From NCBI GenBank assembly GCA_032718475.1, contig JAUCBJ010000509.1:1-47230 (forward strand): 47,230 bases of DNA, given 5' to 3'. Source of the DNA: Nemertoderma westbladi (lineage: Eukaryota > Xenacoelomorpha > Nemertodermatida > Nemertodermatidae). Shown here piece after piece: positions 1-10,479 of the stretch (position 1 is its first letter; each line of letters begins with the position of its first letter). A program made the translations under genes and the position numbers. The notes beneath the pieces are model-generated. The model saw only the letters and a list, made by a program, of their open reading frames with translations. It ran no database searches and was not told the DNA's origin.

Positions 1-1964
1 TAACGCTAGCACAGTAGAGATACCAAAAGTCGAGGTCGCCAACGACACTGCGACAGACAGATGCGGTGGCCTTTGGCCTAGATGGCGAGTTGTTTGAGTA
101 CCGGTACATGATATGGCTGAATAGTCGCGAATAACTGAATACTCTGAACTCTGCAACCTGGAAATGCTGGAATGGCTGATGAAAGTGAAATAGGCCTACC
201 ACACGTTCCAAGGCAGCAAGGGAACATTATTAATTGCTGCATTGTACCGGTATTGCTGAATTTCAAACCCCCTGATATATCCTGCAGTCTCCTAGCAACC
301 AGCTGATGCCAAGCCTAATAATTTTTGTGTAAATAAATTTATTATAACTGCAAGACAGTTACACAGATGCTGCACGAAGACCCCACGCAAATTTAACTTG
401 GAAAATTTCTAAACTTTTGCCAGACTACATACTGTATGTACCATTTGTGTACCGTTTGGATATATTTTATCGAGATTTGGCTGAGTTATTAATGTTTAAA
501 ATAGAACAACAGAGCAACAGACATACCGATTGAGTTAGTGGTACCTGTATGCTTTCGTCGCTCGCCCCACAAGTACAGCAGTAATCAGTCAGTCAAATAT
601 AGTCAACCAATATAACCAAGCCAAGGTAATTGACTATGATTCTCTGCATCCTGCCCTGATGTTACTCAGCAAAACACAACAGGTATGCTCTGCGTCAGCA
701 AAAGACAGAGTGAGATACTGGCCAGGGCGAACCTAGCAGTTCCTGGAAAAACGCCCTCTTATCTCATTGCTGGTCAACAACCAATAAAAAGCCACCATCT
801 TGCCATGTTTAATACAATATCATATATCAGCAATGTTGAATGACAAACTCTTATTCACTGGGCATACAGCCAGACACAGTCTATAGATAGTTGCTCAGAT
901 AGTCAGCAGGCTAGAAATTAACACACGAGCAGTCTAACAATCACAGTCGGGAGTCAAGCCAACTGACTGTTGTCACAGTTCACAATGTATACTGAAGAAC
1001 ACTCTATTGAAGTACAACAACGACGAGGATGAGTGAATCCATTGGGAGATCCATGCGTGGTTCTGGAGGAGGAAGCAGTCTGTAGTGAACTCCATGACAC
1101 AAGAATATCACTGTTTGGGAGGCAGCAATGGATCAGTATCAGGCTGTGACACAGGATCCATCGGAATGAAACAGTGGGTCAAACCGCGTCGAGGAAGATG
1201 GAGGGAACACGGCAGGAGGTACAGTCTACAGGGGGCTGTGGGAGGCGAGGGGACTGATGGAATGGCAACGGGTGGGCCCACTGTATGACGCCGTACGAGG
1301 AGGAACCCAGGGAGTCTACCAGCCGAGGAGAACGTTGAGACTACATCTCGAGCACGAGGCTACAACGCCTCCAAGAAGCTCCTCTACAAAGCGAAGAGGA
1401 TTGGTAAGGTGGATCGAACGAAGCTTCTATATAAGGATGGTTTTTCCAATAAACATTTTGAGTGCTAAGCTCGATTTAGGCAATGGGAAGTGGCAGATGA
1501 GCAGGCGTGAGAGGTGGCTGTGGACTTATTTGAACTTCAACGATTAAATATGATAGCTTTTGATAAAGTGTATATGGTGGAGATATGAATGAGGGGGATA
1601 TAATTAATAGATAAAGCCAGTTCGGATGGTGTCAGCCTCAAGATAAATACGGAGGACTAGATATCATCTGTGGGGAGGGCCAGTAGAATCAATAAAAAGC
1701 AGACATACTTTATCATCATTTGTCTATGATTGAGATTTAATGTGTATTTGAATGGATTAAAAATCATTATCAATAGAAACCAAGATAAGAAATTATCAGA
1801 GCGCTCTGTAGCAGCCAATTACAGCCGATTTTCAAAATTGGCTTGCCACATTTACTTAAACCCACCACATTGACATAGATTTTACGAAAAGAACACACCC
1901 TGCCATTCTATTCAGAGCACCTTGTTACCCACTATTCGATTGTTTCTAGCCAAACAGTTTTTCG
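1..1964. other. Intergenic region with a GC-richer, coding-like island
   Basis: I see no recognisable gene here. Positions about 1020-1440 are richer in G+C than the surroundings and stay open in overlapping short frames (1085-1288 and 1257-1547). One frame near 1330-1470 reads as a lysine-rich, protein-like stretch ending at a TAA after a GFSNKHFEC-like peptide. I recognise no domain, and frame switching suggests a decayed exon or transposon remnant. The rest is AT-rich and featureless to my reading. Confidence 0.3.
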
Positions 1965-2062
1965 CACACTAACAGTGGTGGCAAAAATTTTTTTTGTTAA
2001 GCCAGCATAGCAGCTATATGTGCATGTGCAGCTTCAATGCAGTGGGCTGATAGTTCTGCCTA
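1965..2062 (+). mobile_element. 3'-end fragment of the window's LINE family
   Basis: This stretch matches the 3' untranslated end of the LINE copy at 8735-9065 (there on the minus strand). Both share a tggcaaaa motif, then TTTTGTTAAGCCAGCA, then a TTCAATGCAG motif and a GCTGAT/GCCGAT box before the tail. It carries no coding sequence and lies just downstream of the stop codon of transporter copy 1, on the opposite strand. The match was made by eye and is imperfect. Confidence 0.5.
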
Positions 2063-2102
2063 CTGAGCTATATAAACACAAATCAAAAGCAAATCGAGAA
2101 AT

Positions 2103-2120
2103 ATTATTACCAAAAACATT
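2103..2120 (-). promoter_or_regulatory. Conserved 3'-UTR motif of transporter copy 1
   Basis: On the minus strand an AATGTTTTTGGTAATA motif lies about 35 nt after the stop codon of transporter copy 1. Nearly the same motif follows copy 2 (36605-36619) and copy 3 (43234-43248) and the broken copy (27308-27322). The surrounding UTRs are much less alike, so the motif may be an mRNA 3'-end or stability signal. No standard AATAAA is obvious, and the function is inference. Confidence 0.35.
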
Positions 2121-2151
2121 TAAGAATTCCTACAGTTGTCAATATAACACC

Positions 2152-3453
2152 TCACAAACATCTAAAAGTAGACACAGCCACCAGAGCTAAGATAAATGGC
2201 AACCCAAATAAACTGAGTAGCGAGCAAGCAAGTTCCATACCAAAGTAATCATTGAAGAATCCACCTATAACAGGACCTATAATAGCTCCTATTGAGAATG
2301 CAATTCGAAGCATTTGTTGGAGAAGAGATCTGGTATCAACATTATCATGATAACCACAAACATTCACTGCCATTTGTGTCTGTGTTTCCAGGGCTGGAAC
2401 GTGATATAATCCACAACCTAATCCAAGGAGAGCACATCCAGTGATAGAAATGTTGAGATCATGAGGTAAACCCAGTAGCTCTGTAGGACCTATTAGTTGC
2501 ATTGACACTGCTAGTAACATTGCACCGAATATGGTTGGTAATATAGTCTTCAATTTCTCCATCATTAAGGATATTATTAGACTAGTAGAAGTATCAATAC
2601 TTGGAAATATAATATAAATACGACCAATATTGTACTGGTTGACATTGTAGTTGTGGTAAATGTAGGCAGCATAGTTCGCAACTGTGAAGGATGATAATGT
2701 TCTGGAACAAATATTCATAATAAATATAAGTGTAATTGTTGGATTCTTCAGAAGCCCAATATAAGTTGGTCTGTCATTCGATTCACATCTGTCGTAAATA
2801 TAACGTGGCGACTCCATCCAGCAGTAAAGTAGAATAATAAGAAACATCAAACCCGATATTATAAATGGGAACTCAAAACCCAATGAAGCGAAAATGGATG
2901 AGCCAAAAACTGGTGCAACCATGAATCCCACAGCGCCACAAACAATTGATAAACTGGCTAATAAAGTTCTCTGTGCAGGCCACAATTCCATCAATAGACT
3001 GTATGAATACATATAACTGATGTTGAGTCCAATTGCCTCAATTATGCGCAGAGAAAAACAAGCGAATATATATAACCCATTGTTGTTGTTTGGGATATAT
3101 TCTACAAACCCAAATGCCAATTGGGAGACAGCCCCAATAATTCCAAATAGGCCCAAAGAGATACGAATTCCCCAATTGTTGATAGAATGAGGGCAACTAA
3201 TGTATATTATAAGTCTGACCATAGCAAACATTGCCAATAATGTACCAATCAGAGTCTTTGACCAACCACGCTCTTCTACAACAATTGGAAAGAATGTTTC
3301 CAGTAGATTCTGACACCAACCTGGTATCATTTGATACATCAGCAACATGGCCACCAACATGTAAAGTCGCCAGCCCTTTCGATGACTATTCTGATCAGCA
3401 TTAATTTTATTTGTTTCATCATAAGGTATAACGGAAGCTGCTCCTTCTGACAT
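2152..3453 (-). CDS. MFS transporter, SLC18B1-like, copy 1
   Basis: Intronless gene for a 433-residue membrane protein with about twelve hydrophobic segments, the usual size and shape of a major facilitator superfamily transporter. The short N-terminus is polar (MSEGAAS...), followed by TM1 with GWCQNLLETFFP and TM2 after ERGWSKTLIG. TM5-6 carry the VFGS...LGFEFPF pattern and TM11 carries GAIIGPVIGGFFNDYFGME, both typical of SLC18/SLC18B1-type proteins (vesicular amine or polyamine carriers exchanging substrate for protons). The substrate here is unknown. I chose the ATG at 3453 because copies 2 and 3 have the same MSEGAAS start; the upstream in-frame TTG at 3465 is unlikely. The C-terminus ends at FRCL, a few residues shorter than in copies 2 and 3. 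The gene is the only minus-strand intact member of the family. Confidence 0.75.
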   Translation of the reverse strand: MSEGAASVIPYDETNKINADQNSHRKGWRLYMLVAMLLMYQMIPGWCQNLLETFFPIVVEERGWSKTLIGTLLAMFAMVRLIIYISCPHSINNWGIRISLGLFGIIGAVSQLAFGFVEYIPNNNNGLYIFACFSLRIIEAIGLNISYMYSYSLLMELWPAQRTLLASLSIVCGAVGFMVAPVFGSSIFASLGFEFPFIISGLMFLIILLYCWMESPRYIYDRCESNDRPTYIGLLKNPTITLIFIMNICSRTLSSFTVANYAAYIYHNYNVNQYNIGRIYIIFPSIDTSTSLIISLMMEKLKTILPTIFGAMLLAVSMQLIGPTELLGLPHDLNISITGCALLGLGCGLYHVPALETQTQMAVNVCGYHDNVDTRSLLQQMLRIAFSIGAIIGPVIGGFFNDYFGMELACSLLSLFGLPFILALVAVSTFRCL

Positions 3454-3465
3454 CTTGTAGACCAA

Positions 3466-3735
3466 CTTCTAATTGATTATTAATATTGCAGAGCTACTTC
3501 AAATTGATTAATTTATTTTATATTAATTAATATGATTATCTTAATAGCCCATGTATTGCTAGTTATTTGAATGACTAAATTGAATGTATGCCTACACGCT
3601 ATCATGCTATATACTGACAACCACAGTCGATAATCATTATAAACCTTGATATTCCTTACCAGCGTAGTATCTATTGTGTTAATGTTGCAGCAACGCCTTA
3701 ACATAAGCCGTTGTTTTGTATTACTATCTCAAAGA
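3466..3735. promoter_or_regulatory. 5' flank of transporter copy 1
   Basis: AT-rich upstream region. Immediately before the ATG, on the minus strand, GAAGTTGGTCTACAAG is shared with copy 2 (GAAGTTGGACTACAAG) and in part with copy 3 (CTACAAG), so some 5'-UTR has been kept through duplication. No clear TATA box or splice site could be assigned. Confidence 0.35.
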
Positions 3736-3801
3736 AATGCAAAGAAATTGCACTTAGAATAATAGATATATCTATTATTCTAAGTGCAATTTCTTTGCAT
3801 T
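3736..3801. repeat. 66-bp perfect palindrome
   Basis: Two 33-bp arms (3736-3768 and 3769-3801) are exact reverse complements with no spacer. The centre is GATATATC. The match stops abruptly at both ends: 3735 A does not pair with 3802 G. It lies about 280 bp upstream of the start of transporter copy 1. It could be a fold-back insertion, a head-to-head micro-inversion duplication, or a hairpin in RNA. No target-site duplication was seen. Confidence 0.9.
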
Positions 3802-5149
3802 GTGGCTTTCGATTTGTTATGGCTGCAATGTCTCCGCTAAAGGCTCACCTAACTGGATATCCACTGGGAAGCAGAACCTCAAAATTCTGCCAATCACCTT
3901 TCTTCTTATTGATGATGGGCTGTTTTCTGAGAAAGAAATTTATTTAACACTATTTGACCCCGGGCTATTTTTCCTACGTAATTGGTGCGGGGGAGTGCCA
4001 TTTAGAAATTTTTTAGCTTTCTTCATATCTTGGCTGAATAATTACAATTTTTAAGATATAATTTTTCAAAGAGCTGAAAAATATTACTCAATAAATATTA
4101 TCTGGTAAAGTATAACCATATATATTTTATGATGCTATTCTGGTGGGACGAAAAATACGAAAATTAAAAACTGAAAATTGTTGTTTTCTATTCATGTGTT
4201 TCAGGGTCTTTATCCCCCTAAATTAAACACAAACAATATTTTAGATATTTCATTAATTCCTATTCTTTTCACTAACATTTAAATTTCCCGCGAACACTAA
4301 TAATTCGATAAATTCTTCACTCCATCACCTAAAATACCAGACATTCGTACTCATTCATTCTTATGAATGAATGTCAAAAATTGATTATACGGGTTTTAGG
4401 TCGCTGATTAAGATTGCACTTGTTTAAAAAATTTTATTGTAGTCCTCTAACTGTCAAAATTGTTATAAATTTGTGCTACACTAATTGTATTGGATGCCAC
4501 ATTGATACATATTCAAAAATGCCATATTCAATGAGCTGCGATATATTTGAGTGTCATTCGTGTTCAGCATGACCAAACCCATAATGTCATAAAATCAGGT
4601 TGATTTTTCATGAGAATATTTGCACTATTTTTGTTTCGTGCCCCTAGGTGCACTTATCAAAATTATCAGAATTTTTCTCGAATGTTATATTTGAGTTCCA
4701 TAATCGCAATCAGCATTCAAAAAACCTCTACATACTGAAAATTTATTTTTTTTGGCAGCCATTTAAAACTTTCAAAAATTTCACCACGAAAAATATAGAT
4801 GCCAGAATGGTGCTAGAATGGTCCCAAAGCATGAAAACTAACAACGCTATTTAATAGAAATGTCACGAAATCTAGGTTTTTACAACAAATCTGGCTCAAA
4901 GATACAGCAGGTGAATTACAAAAAAATTTATAAAATGAAACAGGCACGGAGGCCAAATAGATCCCAAAAGTTTTGTGGAATGGACAAGAAGGATGCCTTT
5001 CAATTACTTTGAAGTCTTTACACATCTCGTGCCTGTCAGATAGCCAATGCAATGTGGGCTCTCTATTGAGTTTCATGATGTGTTTATGCGGTTTGTAAAG
5101 ATTTGTAAGTCTTGTTTTGTATACAATGAACTACCATTTATTGTTTGGT
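3802..5149. other. Intergenic region, no gene recognised
   Basis: AT-rich sequence with short open frames only. I see no splice-bounded exon, transposon terminus or RNA gene that I can support. Confidence 0.4.
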
Positions 5150-5757
5150 GCCAAGTCCTGTTGTTGTGTAATGCGTTGGTCATCCATCAGGTGATCCATC
5201 ATATTACACCCCACAAGTGATGCGAGAACAAATATGCATGCATGTTAAAATCAAGAATGTTGAGAAAACAAACCGAACTGTATATGTGGAAGATATGGAT
5301 ATGAGCCCATGCAACCTTCTAAAGAACAAGTCAGTTTTACGGCCTCAGTAATCGAACATATGGAACTAGCAGTAGGCGCAGGGACCATCTGTTCAATGAC
5401 CTGTTTGCTGAACTGAACCCCTGCATACGCATCTGAAACTTCAATTTTCGAAAATTGAATGCCTTTTACTTTGCGTTTTTCTACGATATTCCGCTGAACG
5501 TCATAAAATCGGAATTATACATTTTGAAAGGGAATAGCACAACAGTGAATCGAAGTGGATAAAGATTGTTTGATAGATGCTTTATAATCAACCTGGAACA
5601 CATGTTATGTCCTCAACAGTACAAGTTTCTGCTGATTGATCAAGAATAAATTATTTATCATGCTTTGTTCATTCATTCTCTCATATAATATATTTCTTTG
5701 TACTGCATAAACCCTAATCAACAGGATTTCAAATTCATTTGATTCCTATATGGCAGG
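5150..5757 (+). repeat. Dispersed repeat, copy A
   Basis: Copy A is colinear with 28182-28830 in reverse orientation. Positions about 5527-5757 match 28197-28418 with only a handful of differences over some 225 bp. Positions about 5195-5345 match 28625-28770 more weakly and look like degraded coding sequence (a shared ATTACACC...AATGTTGAGAAAACA motif). Shorter relatives occur at 10065-10170 and 40045-40200. No terminal repeats were found, so the element class is unknown. Confidence 0.65.
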
Positions 5758-6079
5758 AAGATAGAGTGAATTTCTAACTCCCACGTTTGATCACTAACTC
5801 CAATTCTTTTTGTATTCCACCAGCCAGTAGAAGCTAAGTTCCCAAATCCCTGGTGGGACATGGTGGTGTACTTGAGCAAGTGGCTTACATCACCACCCTG
5901 GAGAAGTACATAAAGGATGTAATTGTAGCAATTACAGCTTAACTGCTGCCATCAAGACTTACTGGCAAACTGTAAATGATGTACCTGTATGGTAAAGTTG
6001 TGCATTGAGGTCAGCCCTACAAGGAAAATATATGACAAGATGCTTCAAGAAACAGAGGGCTTTTCATTCACTACACCTG
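5758..6079. other. Spacer leading into LINE remnants
   Basis: No gene is recognised. The sequence around 5820-5940 may be a very degraded part of the LINE remnant that follows, but no frame is long enough to show it. Confidence 0.25.
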
Positions 6080-6302
6080 CCGAACCTCAGAGAAGCATTA
6101 AAAGCATGCCCAATCAAATAGCATGTGGGTCTGATTAAATCCCTCAGAGGTATAGAAAACAGGAGCACTGAACAGACCATTATTGAATGTTTGCAAACAT
6201 ATGTTGTAATGGAAGCTATTAACTAAAGCCTCTCCACAAGAAAGGAGACCCCATTGAACCAACAAACTATCCTAGTATTGGTCTCCTTGTAGTTGCTGCC
6301 AA
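6080..6302 (+). pseudogene. LINE reverse-transcriptase remnant
   Basis: Translated in shifting plus frames, this stretch shows an AIKSM-like motif followed by ACGSD, a stop, and IPQRY, corresponding to the common LINE segment of the type KNGKAPGSDGIP. About 60 codons later comes LKPLHKKGDPIEPTNY followed by a GLLVVAAK segment, corresponding to the conserved KKGD...NYRPISLL region near the start of a LINE reverse transcriptase. In-frame stops show it is dead. It sits upstream of endonuclease-type sequence, the reverse of normal LINE order (endonuclease then RT), so two separate fragments are abutted here. Confidence 0.6.
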
Positions 6303-6305
6303 AAC

Positions 6306-7062
6306 ATGGGTCCTAGTAAACTTCCAGAAACTTCCAGGGTGGCACACTTGGTTCAGGGTGTAACAAAAGGACCCCTACAGTCGGCAGCAGGGCTGCAGGC
6401 CATGGATAGGCGGAAGGTAATCAACCAACGGCTAGACATGCTGACAAGGTCGGCGGAAGGTACTCAACCAATGGCGATCTACTGCGAAGACGCTTGTAGG
6501 AGTTGCGACCACAAGCGGTTCACTCCCGCAACTGAAAGATATGAGTATGAGAACCCTCCAGGAGAAATACCGGCTCGGTCGTCGCCCGGGTCAACAAGGA
6601 CCGCGTCCCCCAGTGGTACACCAGGCTGGGGTCGATAAATTGGCTACTGGAACAGAAGACCGAGAAGAAAGAAGAACCAACCTGTTGAAATGTAAAAAGA
6701 CACTAAAGATTGCTACAATGAATGCACGCATGCACGCTGAAAGCACATACCAAACAGGGTGACATGGTCGCTCTGGCAATGGAATATAACATTGACATCA
6801 TCTGCATCCAAGAACATCGGATTTGTCATGAAGACACTGCCATGAAGTACAATGACATTGGAAATGGATGGACGTTAGTAACAAGCTCAGCAGTAAGAAA
6901 CTCGGCCAATGCATCAATTGGTGGAGTAGGAATTCTGCTAAGCCCATTTGCACTTAAGACCCTAAACAACTACAAAGTGCATAAGGATCTCAAATCATAC
7001 GGAAAAGCATGGCAAGGAAAGACGAAATATTGAGATTAATTGTACTTCACGCAATGAACCTG
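6306..7062 (+). pseudogene. LINE endonuclease remnant (5' part of ORF2)
   Basis: A frame from about 6640 reads RRTNLLKCKKTLKIATMNAR, the usual entry to an apurinic/apyrimidinic-type LINE endonuclease domain. After a frameshift near 6750 it continues as MVALAMEYNIDIICIQEHR (the catalytic QE motif), then NGWTLVTSSAVRNSANA and GGVGILLSP. The reading frame ends at 7033. The 5' portion (6306-6640) is proline- and arginine-rich linker. The domain would nick target DNA during retrotransposition; this copy lacks the second half of the domain and is broken. The piggyBac element begins directly after it, at 7067. Confidence 0.7.
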
Positions 7063-7100
7063 TTAACCCCTTCCGTACGGTGACATACCTGGTATGTCAC

Positions 7101-7500
7101 CATGAAGTGTACTGTGACATACCTGGTATGTCATGTTTTGTTTACAGTTCTATGCTCAGTGAAAAGATGCAGTAGCATGAATGGTACATTTTAAATTACT
7201 CTCAGGGCTCTCCATGGTACTATGCTTTCTGGCTTTAGTAGTTTGAGTTCTGGTAGTCTGACAGTGTGTGGTTTACTGCTGTACTTACCGGTAGTACTAC
7301 CATGAAGGGTACTGTGACATACCTGGTATGTCATGTTTTGTTTACAGTTCTATGCTCAGTGAAAAGATGCAGTAGCATGAATGGTACATTTTAAATTACT
7401 CTCAGGGCTCTCCATGGTACTATGCTTTCTGGCTTTAGTAGTTTGAGAGCTGGCAGTCTGACAGTGTGTGGTTTACTGCTGTACTTACCGGTAGTACTAC
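7101..7500. repeat. 200-bp tandem duplication inside piggyBac
   Basis: Unit 1 (7101-7300) and unit 2 (7301-7500) have exactly the same length and differ at only a few bases (for example ttctggta versus agctggca). Each contains the 19-bp near-perfect palindrome TGACATACCTGGTATGTCA; a third palindrome copy lies just before unit 1 at 7080-7098, next to the left terminus. These look like subterminal repeats that could bind transposase. Confidence 0.85.
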
Positions 7501-7714
7501 ATAGCTATTGGCTATAGCTCTGGTACAGTGGTAGACTGGTAGTGTGTGTCGTTATGTAGTACCAGTAGGCCTAGTTATCTGTTTATGGCGGGTGTATACC
7601 CAGTACGTCAACGGAATCGGTTGCTACGATTTGGTTATGATGACGGTCACACGAATTCCGATTCCGAATCCTCGAATCCCAGGGATGATGATACCGATAC
7701 CGATTGATAGCGTA

Positions 7715-8230
7715 GCAATTGATAAATACAACCATACAATGGGTGGAGTAGATATAACCGATCAATACATCTCATCATGTAGTGCCGCTCGCCGAACCCA
7801 CGCGTGGTTTAAAAAACTAGGCATTCACTTTATTCAGCGCCTATTATTGAATGCGTACGTTTTATACAAACAAGAACAAAAACCTGTAACACGAAACGAG
7901 AAACCTAAAAAAATCGTATTCACGGATTTTGTGTATCACTCTGTGGCCTTTCTTACTGGAGTTCCTGATGAGAACAAACGAGTTACAACAAAGAGGAAGT
8001 CGACTCCTGCTACCTCATCCCAGCCACAAACGATACCTCGACCACATATATTAGAAAAGATAATATCGGCGGAATCCAGCAAACCACAGAAACGCTGCAT
8101 TAACTATGTACCAGACTATATTTCCGTATATATCTTTTTATATATATATGTACATGTATATATAATATATTTACATGATATAATTAATGACATGACAATG
8201 ATAATGGCAATGTTATCAAACATCCTATAA
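7715..8230 (+). pseudogene. piggyBac transposase, C-terminal fragment
   Basis: The frame open from 7544 to 8230 becomes piggyBac-like at about 7715 with DKYNHTMGGVDITDQ, followed by RRTHAWFKKLGIHFIQRLLLN and AYVLYK. This is the end of the DDE_Tnp_1_7 catalytic domain, including the MGGVD motif after the last catalytic aspartates. The cysteine-rich C-terminal finger is entered (QKRCINYVPDY) but then runs into low-complexity AT-rich sequence. The part before 7715 is unrelated to the family. A functional piggyBac transposase is roughly 550-600 residues, so this fragment cannot act alone. Confidence 0.8.
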
Positions 8231-8520
8231 ATTTAAAAAAAAAAATTTTAAAAATTAAAAATTTTTTTTTATATACAGTACTATTTTATACAATCTAAAA
8301 TAAATATATATACACATATATATATTATATATTTATTTATATATATATTTAAAAATATATATTTTATATATTATTATAATATATATATATACAGTATATA
8401 AATATAATGAAATATGTACTAAATATATAATATATATAATAAATATATATATATCAATATATATATACAAATATATATTATATTCACTATATGTGGCATA
8501 TATATGCATAAAATAAGTTT
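8130..8520. repeat. AT-rich low-complexity block
   Basis: Almost pure A/T with many TATATA runs, inside the right half of the piggyBac element. It replaces the 3' end of the transposase gene. Confidence 0.85.
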
Positions 8521-8734
8521 GGGTACCCTTTTGTTAGAAAAATATCACCATAAGGATCTCATATAAAAAAATGTTTTTTTCAGTGCCCTAGATGTATGCT
8601 TTTTTTTTATCTTCAGTATGGAAGGGGTTAAAGCACTGTTGTGTATTGCCATCTAGAGATTCTGTGTCCTCAGCAGTTAGAGCCCAGAATGGTCTCCCAT
8701 ATAATAATACTTGTTTTACTGCTTGCTACCCTAC

Positions 8735-9065
8735 TACTACTGCCATAATCGGCCTGCTGCATTGAAGCACATTGAGAAGCTATGCTGCTGGCTTAACAAA
8801 AGGAATTTTGCCACCATCATGCAATCCACAATTTGCAAGCCCAATGCACGCATTAAAAACCTGGCTTATCAACAAAGTTGCTCCACCACAACTCCTTATC
8901 CCCATGACTCCCATGACTTTCGCGAGATTATCCGCATCTCCAAGGCCAGTGTCCTTTAACAGGCATCTCAAGAAAGTCATGGGCTCTCCCCATCCTTATT
9001 TTCTCCACGGTGCTGCCAAAGCGCAATATTGTGCACAAGCTCGTCATTACGCCGAAAACAACTGC
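8735..9065 (-). mobile_element. LINE 3' end, 5'-truncated, minus strand
   Basis: On the minus strand this reads the last part of the LINE ORF2 (MTFLR, LLKDTGLGDADNLAKVMG), as in the copy at 37668-38230, then a non-coding tail with TTTTGTTAAGCCAGCA, TTCAATGCAGCAGG and CCGATTA, ending in a TAG/GTA triplet run at 8729-8745. The ORF portion starts near 9065 (the GHCFRREDQPVHNLVLW region) and is disrupted. It is a 5'-truncated insertion of the family with several copies here. Confidence 0.7.
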
Positions 9066-10479
9066 TCCATTCTTACCAGCAGACGATTGGTATTGAATGA
9101 TTCAAACATATACTATCACTCCCTAGAAACTTGTCACACTATCTGTACAATTGATAATTTATTGGTAATATTTATTGGCAATAATTTTTTGATTATTGGT
9201 TTTGTTACAAATAGTTTTGATATTGTCAGTCAATGTACTTTCGATATATATGCCCCACCCTTATCACACAAGTTTGATTTAGTTGTATTAAGCTAATTTT
9301 ATACATTTTAGGCAGCCCCATGGTTGCTCTGTCATTTTATATTACAAATTATTTTCTCTACTTAGTGAAGCCGAGTTTTGAGGCCTTTGCGGCTGTCAAA
9401 TTATATCAAACTCAATTCCTCTAGGATTAGGATAATACAAGGAGTTTATAGTATAACTAGCAGGTCATTCCCTAGGCGGGTTACCCGGTATTTCCCGATA
9501 ATTGTATTGCACTTATTTCCGCTTTTGCGACTGCCTGTAATGTTTCCACCAATATTTTAGGCAGTAACAAAGTCGTGTGTTCTCAGCACCAAAGTTTCCA
9601 AGTAAAGCGAGAAATGTGAAGTGAAGCAAGAACCTTATTTTTTATGGTCTTTTTTTCAGATTAATTTTTACTCTGGCAGATATTACGGTATCATTTTATT
9701 CTCAACAGTCTCAGTGCTACAGTATTATATTATTTTCAAATGTACAAAGAACTTAATTATCTCATATGTTCTGATTGTCGTTTCTTAATTAGCAGTGTCC
9801 GAAGTTATAACCTTTGCTTTTCACACGTTGGTAAACGCTACACTACACCTATGTGTACTATAAGCCGGTAGGCCTATACACCTGACTGTTGCTTCTCTAG
9901 CTATTGATTCTCAATTTAATTGTGTTTTCTACGACTTGTTTCTGTTTCTGTAACCTGTTCCCTATCCTTCTAACCTGGGTGTGGGTAGGCATGGGCGTAG
10001 TACAGGGTGTTACCCCCGAGTACAGGAAAACAAACTAATAGTAAAACTACTAACAATGATCGATTGACAGATTGATGTATAAGATGCTTTATAAATCACC
10101 CTGGAACACCTGTTATGTGTGCAAATCTACATGTTCGAGCAAATAGACCAAGAATATATTAAAGTATATTAAGATCAAATACGATTTTGTTGCAGCACTC
10201 TTGCTTCTTGCTAGTATAATAGATTTCCTGGAACATTATAGTATGAACCTATTATATTGAATATTAAATATACATATAATTATGTGTATACTTACATATT
10301 TCTGAATCCAGTACATTGTTAGTGGCCATGGCAACCATATCCTCTGAAGCCTTTGGCCAATAATGAATATAATTTCTGATGTCAAACATTTAGTTGAAAA
10401 TTATACCCCAACTAGTAATAAAATATTGGTTGGAGATATTAATGCTTAACATTAATTATTTATTATAATTACTTATTTT
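9066..10479. other. Intergenic region; short dispersed-repeat relic
   Basis: No gene was recognised. About 10065-10170 is a diverged plus-strand relative of the repeat at 5527-5757 (shared GATGCTTTATAA and CTGGAACACNTGTTATG). The rest is AT-rich without supported features. Confidence 0.4.

Larger units (their letters stand above)
7063..8631 (+). mobile_element. piggyBac element with TTAA target sites
   Basis: The element occupies 7067-8627 (1561 bp) and is flanked by TTAA at 7063-7066 and 8628-8631, the target site of piggyBac elements. The two ends are inverted repeats, CCCCTTCCGTAC on the left and CCCCTTCCATAC (read inward) on the right. Inside are a 200-bp tandem duplication (7101-7500), a C-terminal part of the transposase (about 7715-8125) and a very AT-rich block (about 8130-8520). 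The N-terminal two thirds of the transposase is missing, so this is a non-autonomous deletion derivative. Confidence 0.88.

Noticed and set aside
1967-1978. hAT terminal repeat (CAGTGGTGGCA) near 1967
   Set aside because: The same bases are part of the LINE 3' end also seen at 8810-8830 on the other strand, and no partner end was found.
3454-3465. Four-codon N-terminal extension of transporter copy 1 from a TTG
   Set aside because: A TTG start is improbable here and the ATG at 3453 aligns with the starts of the other copies.
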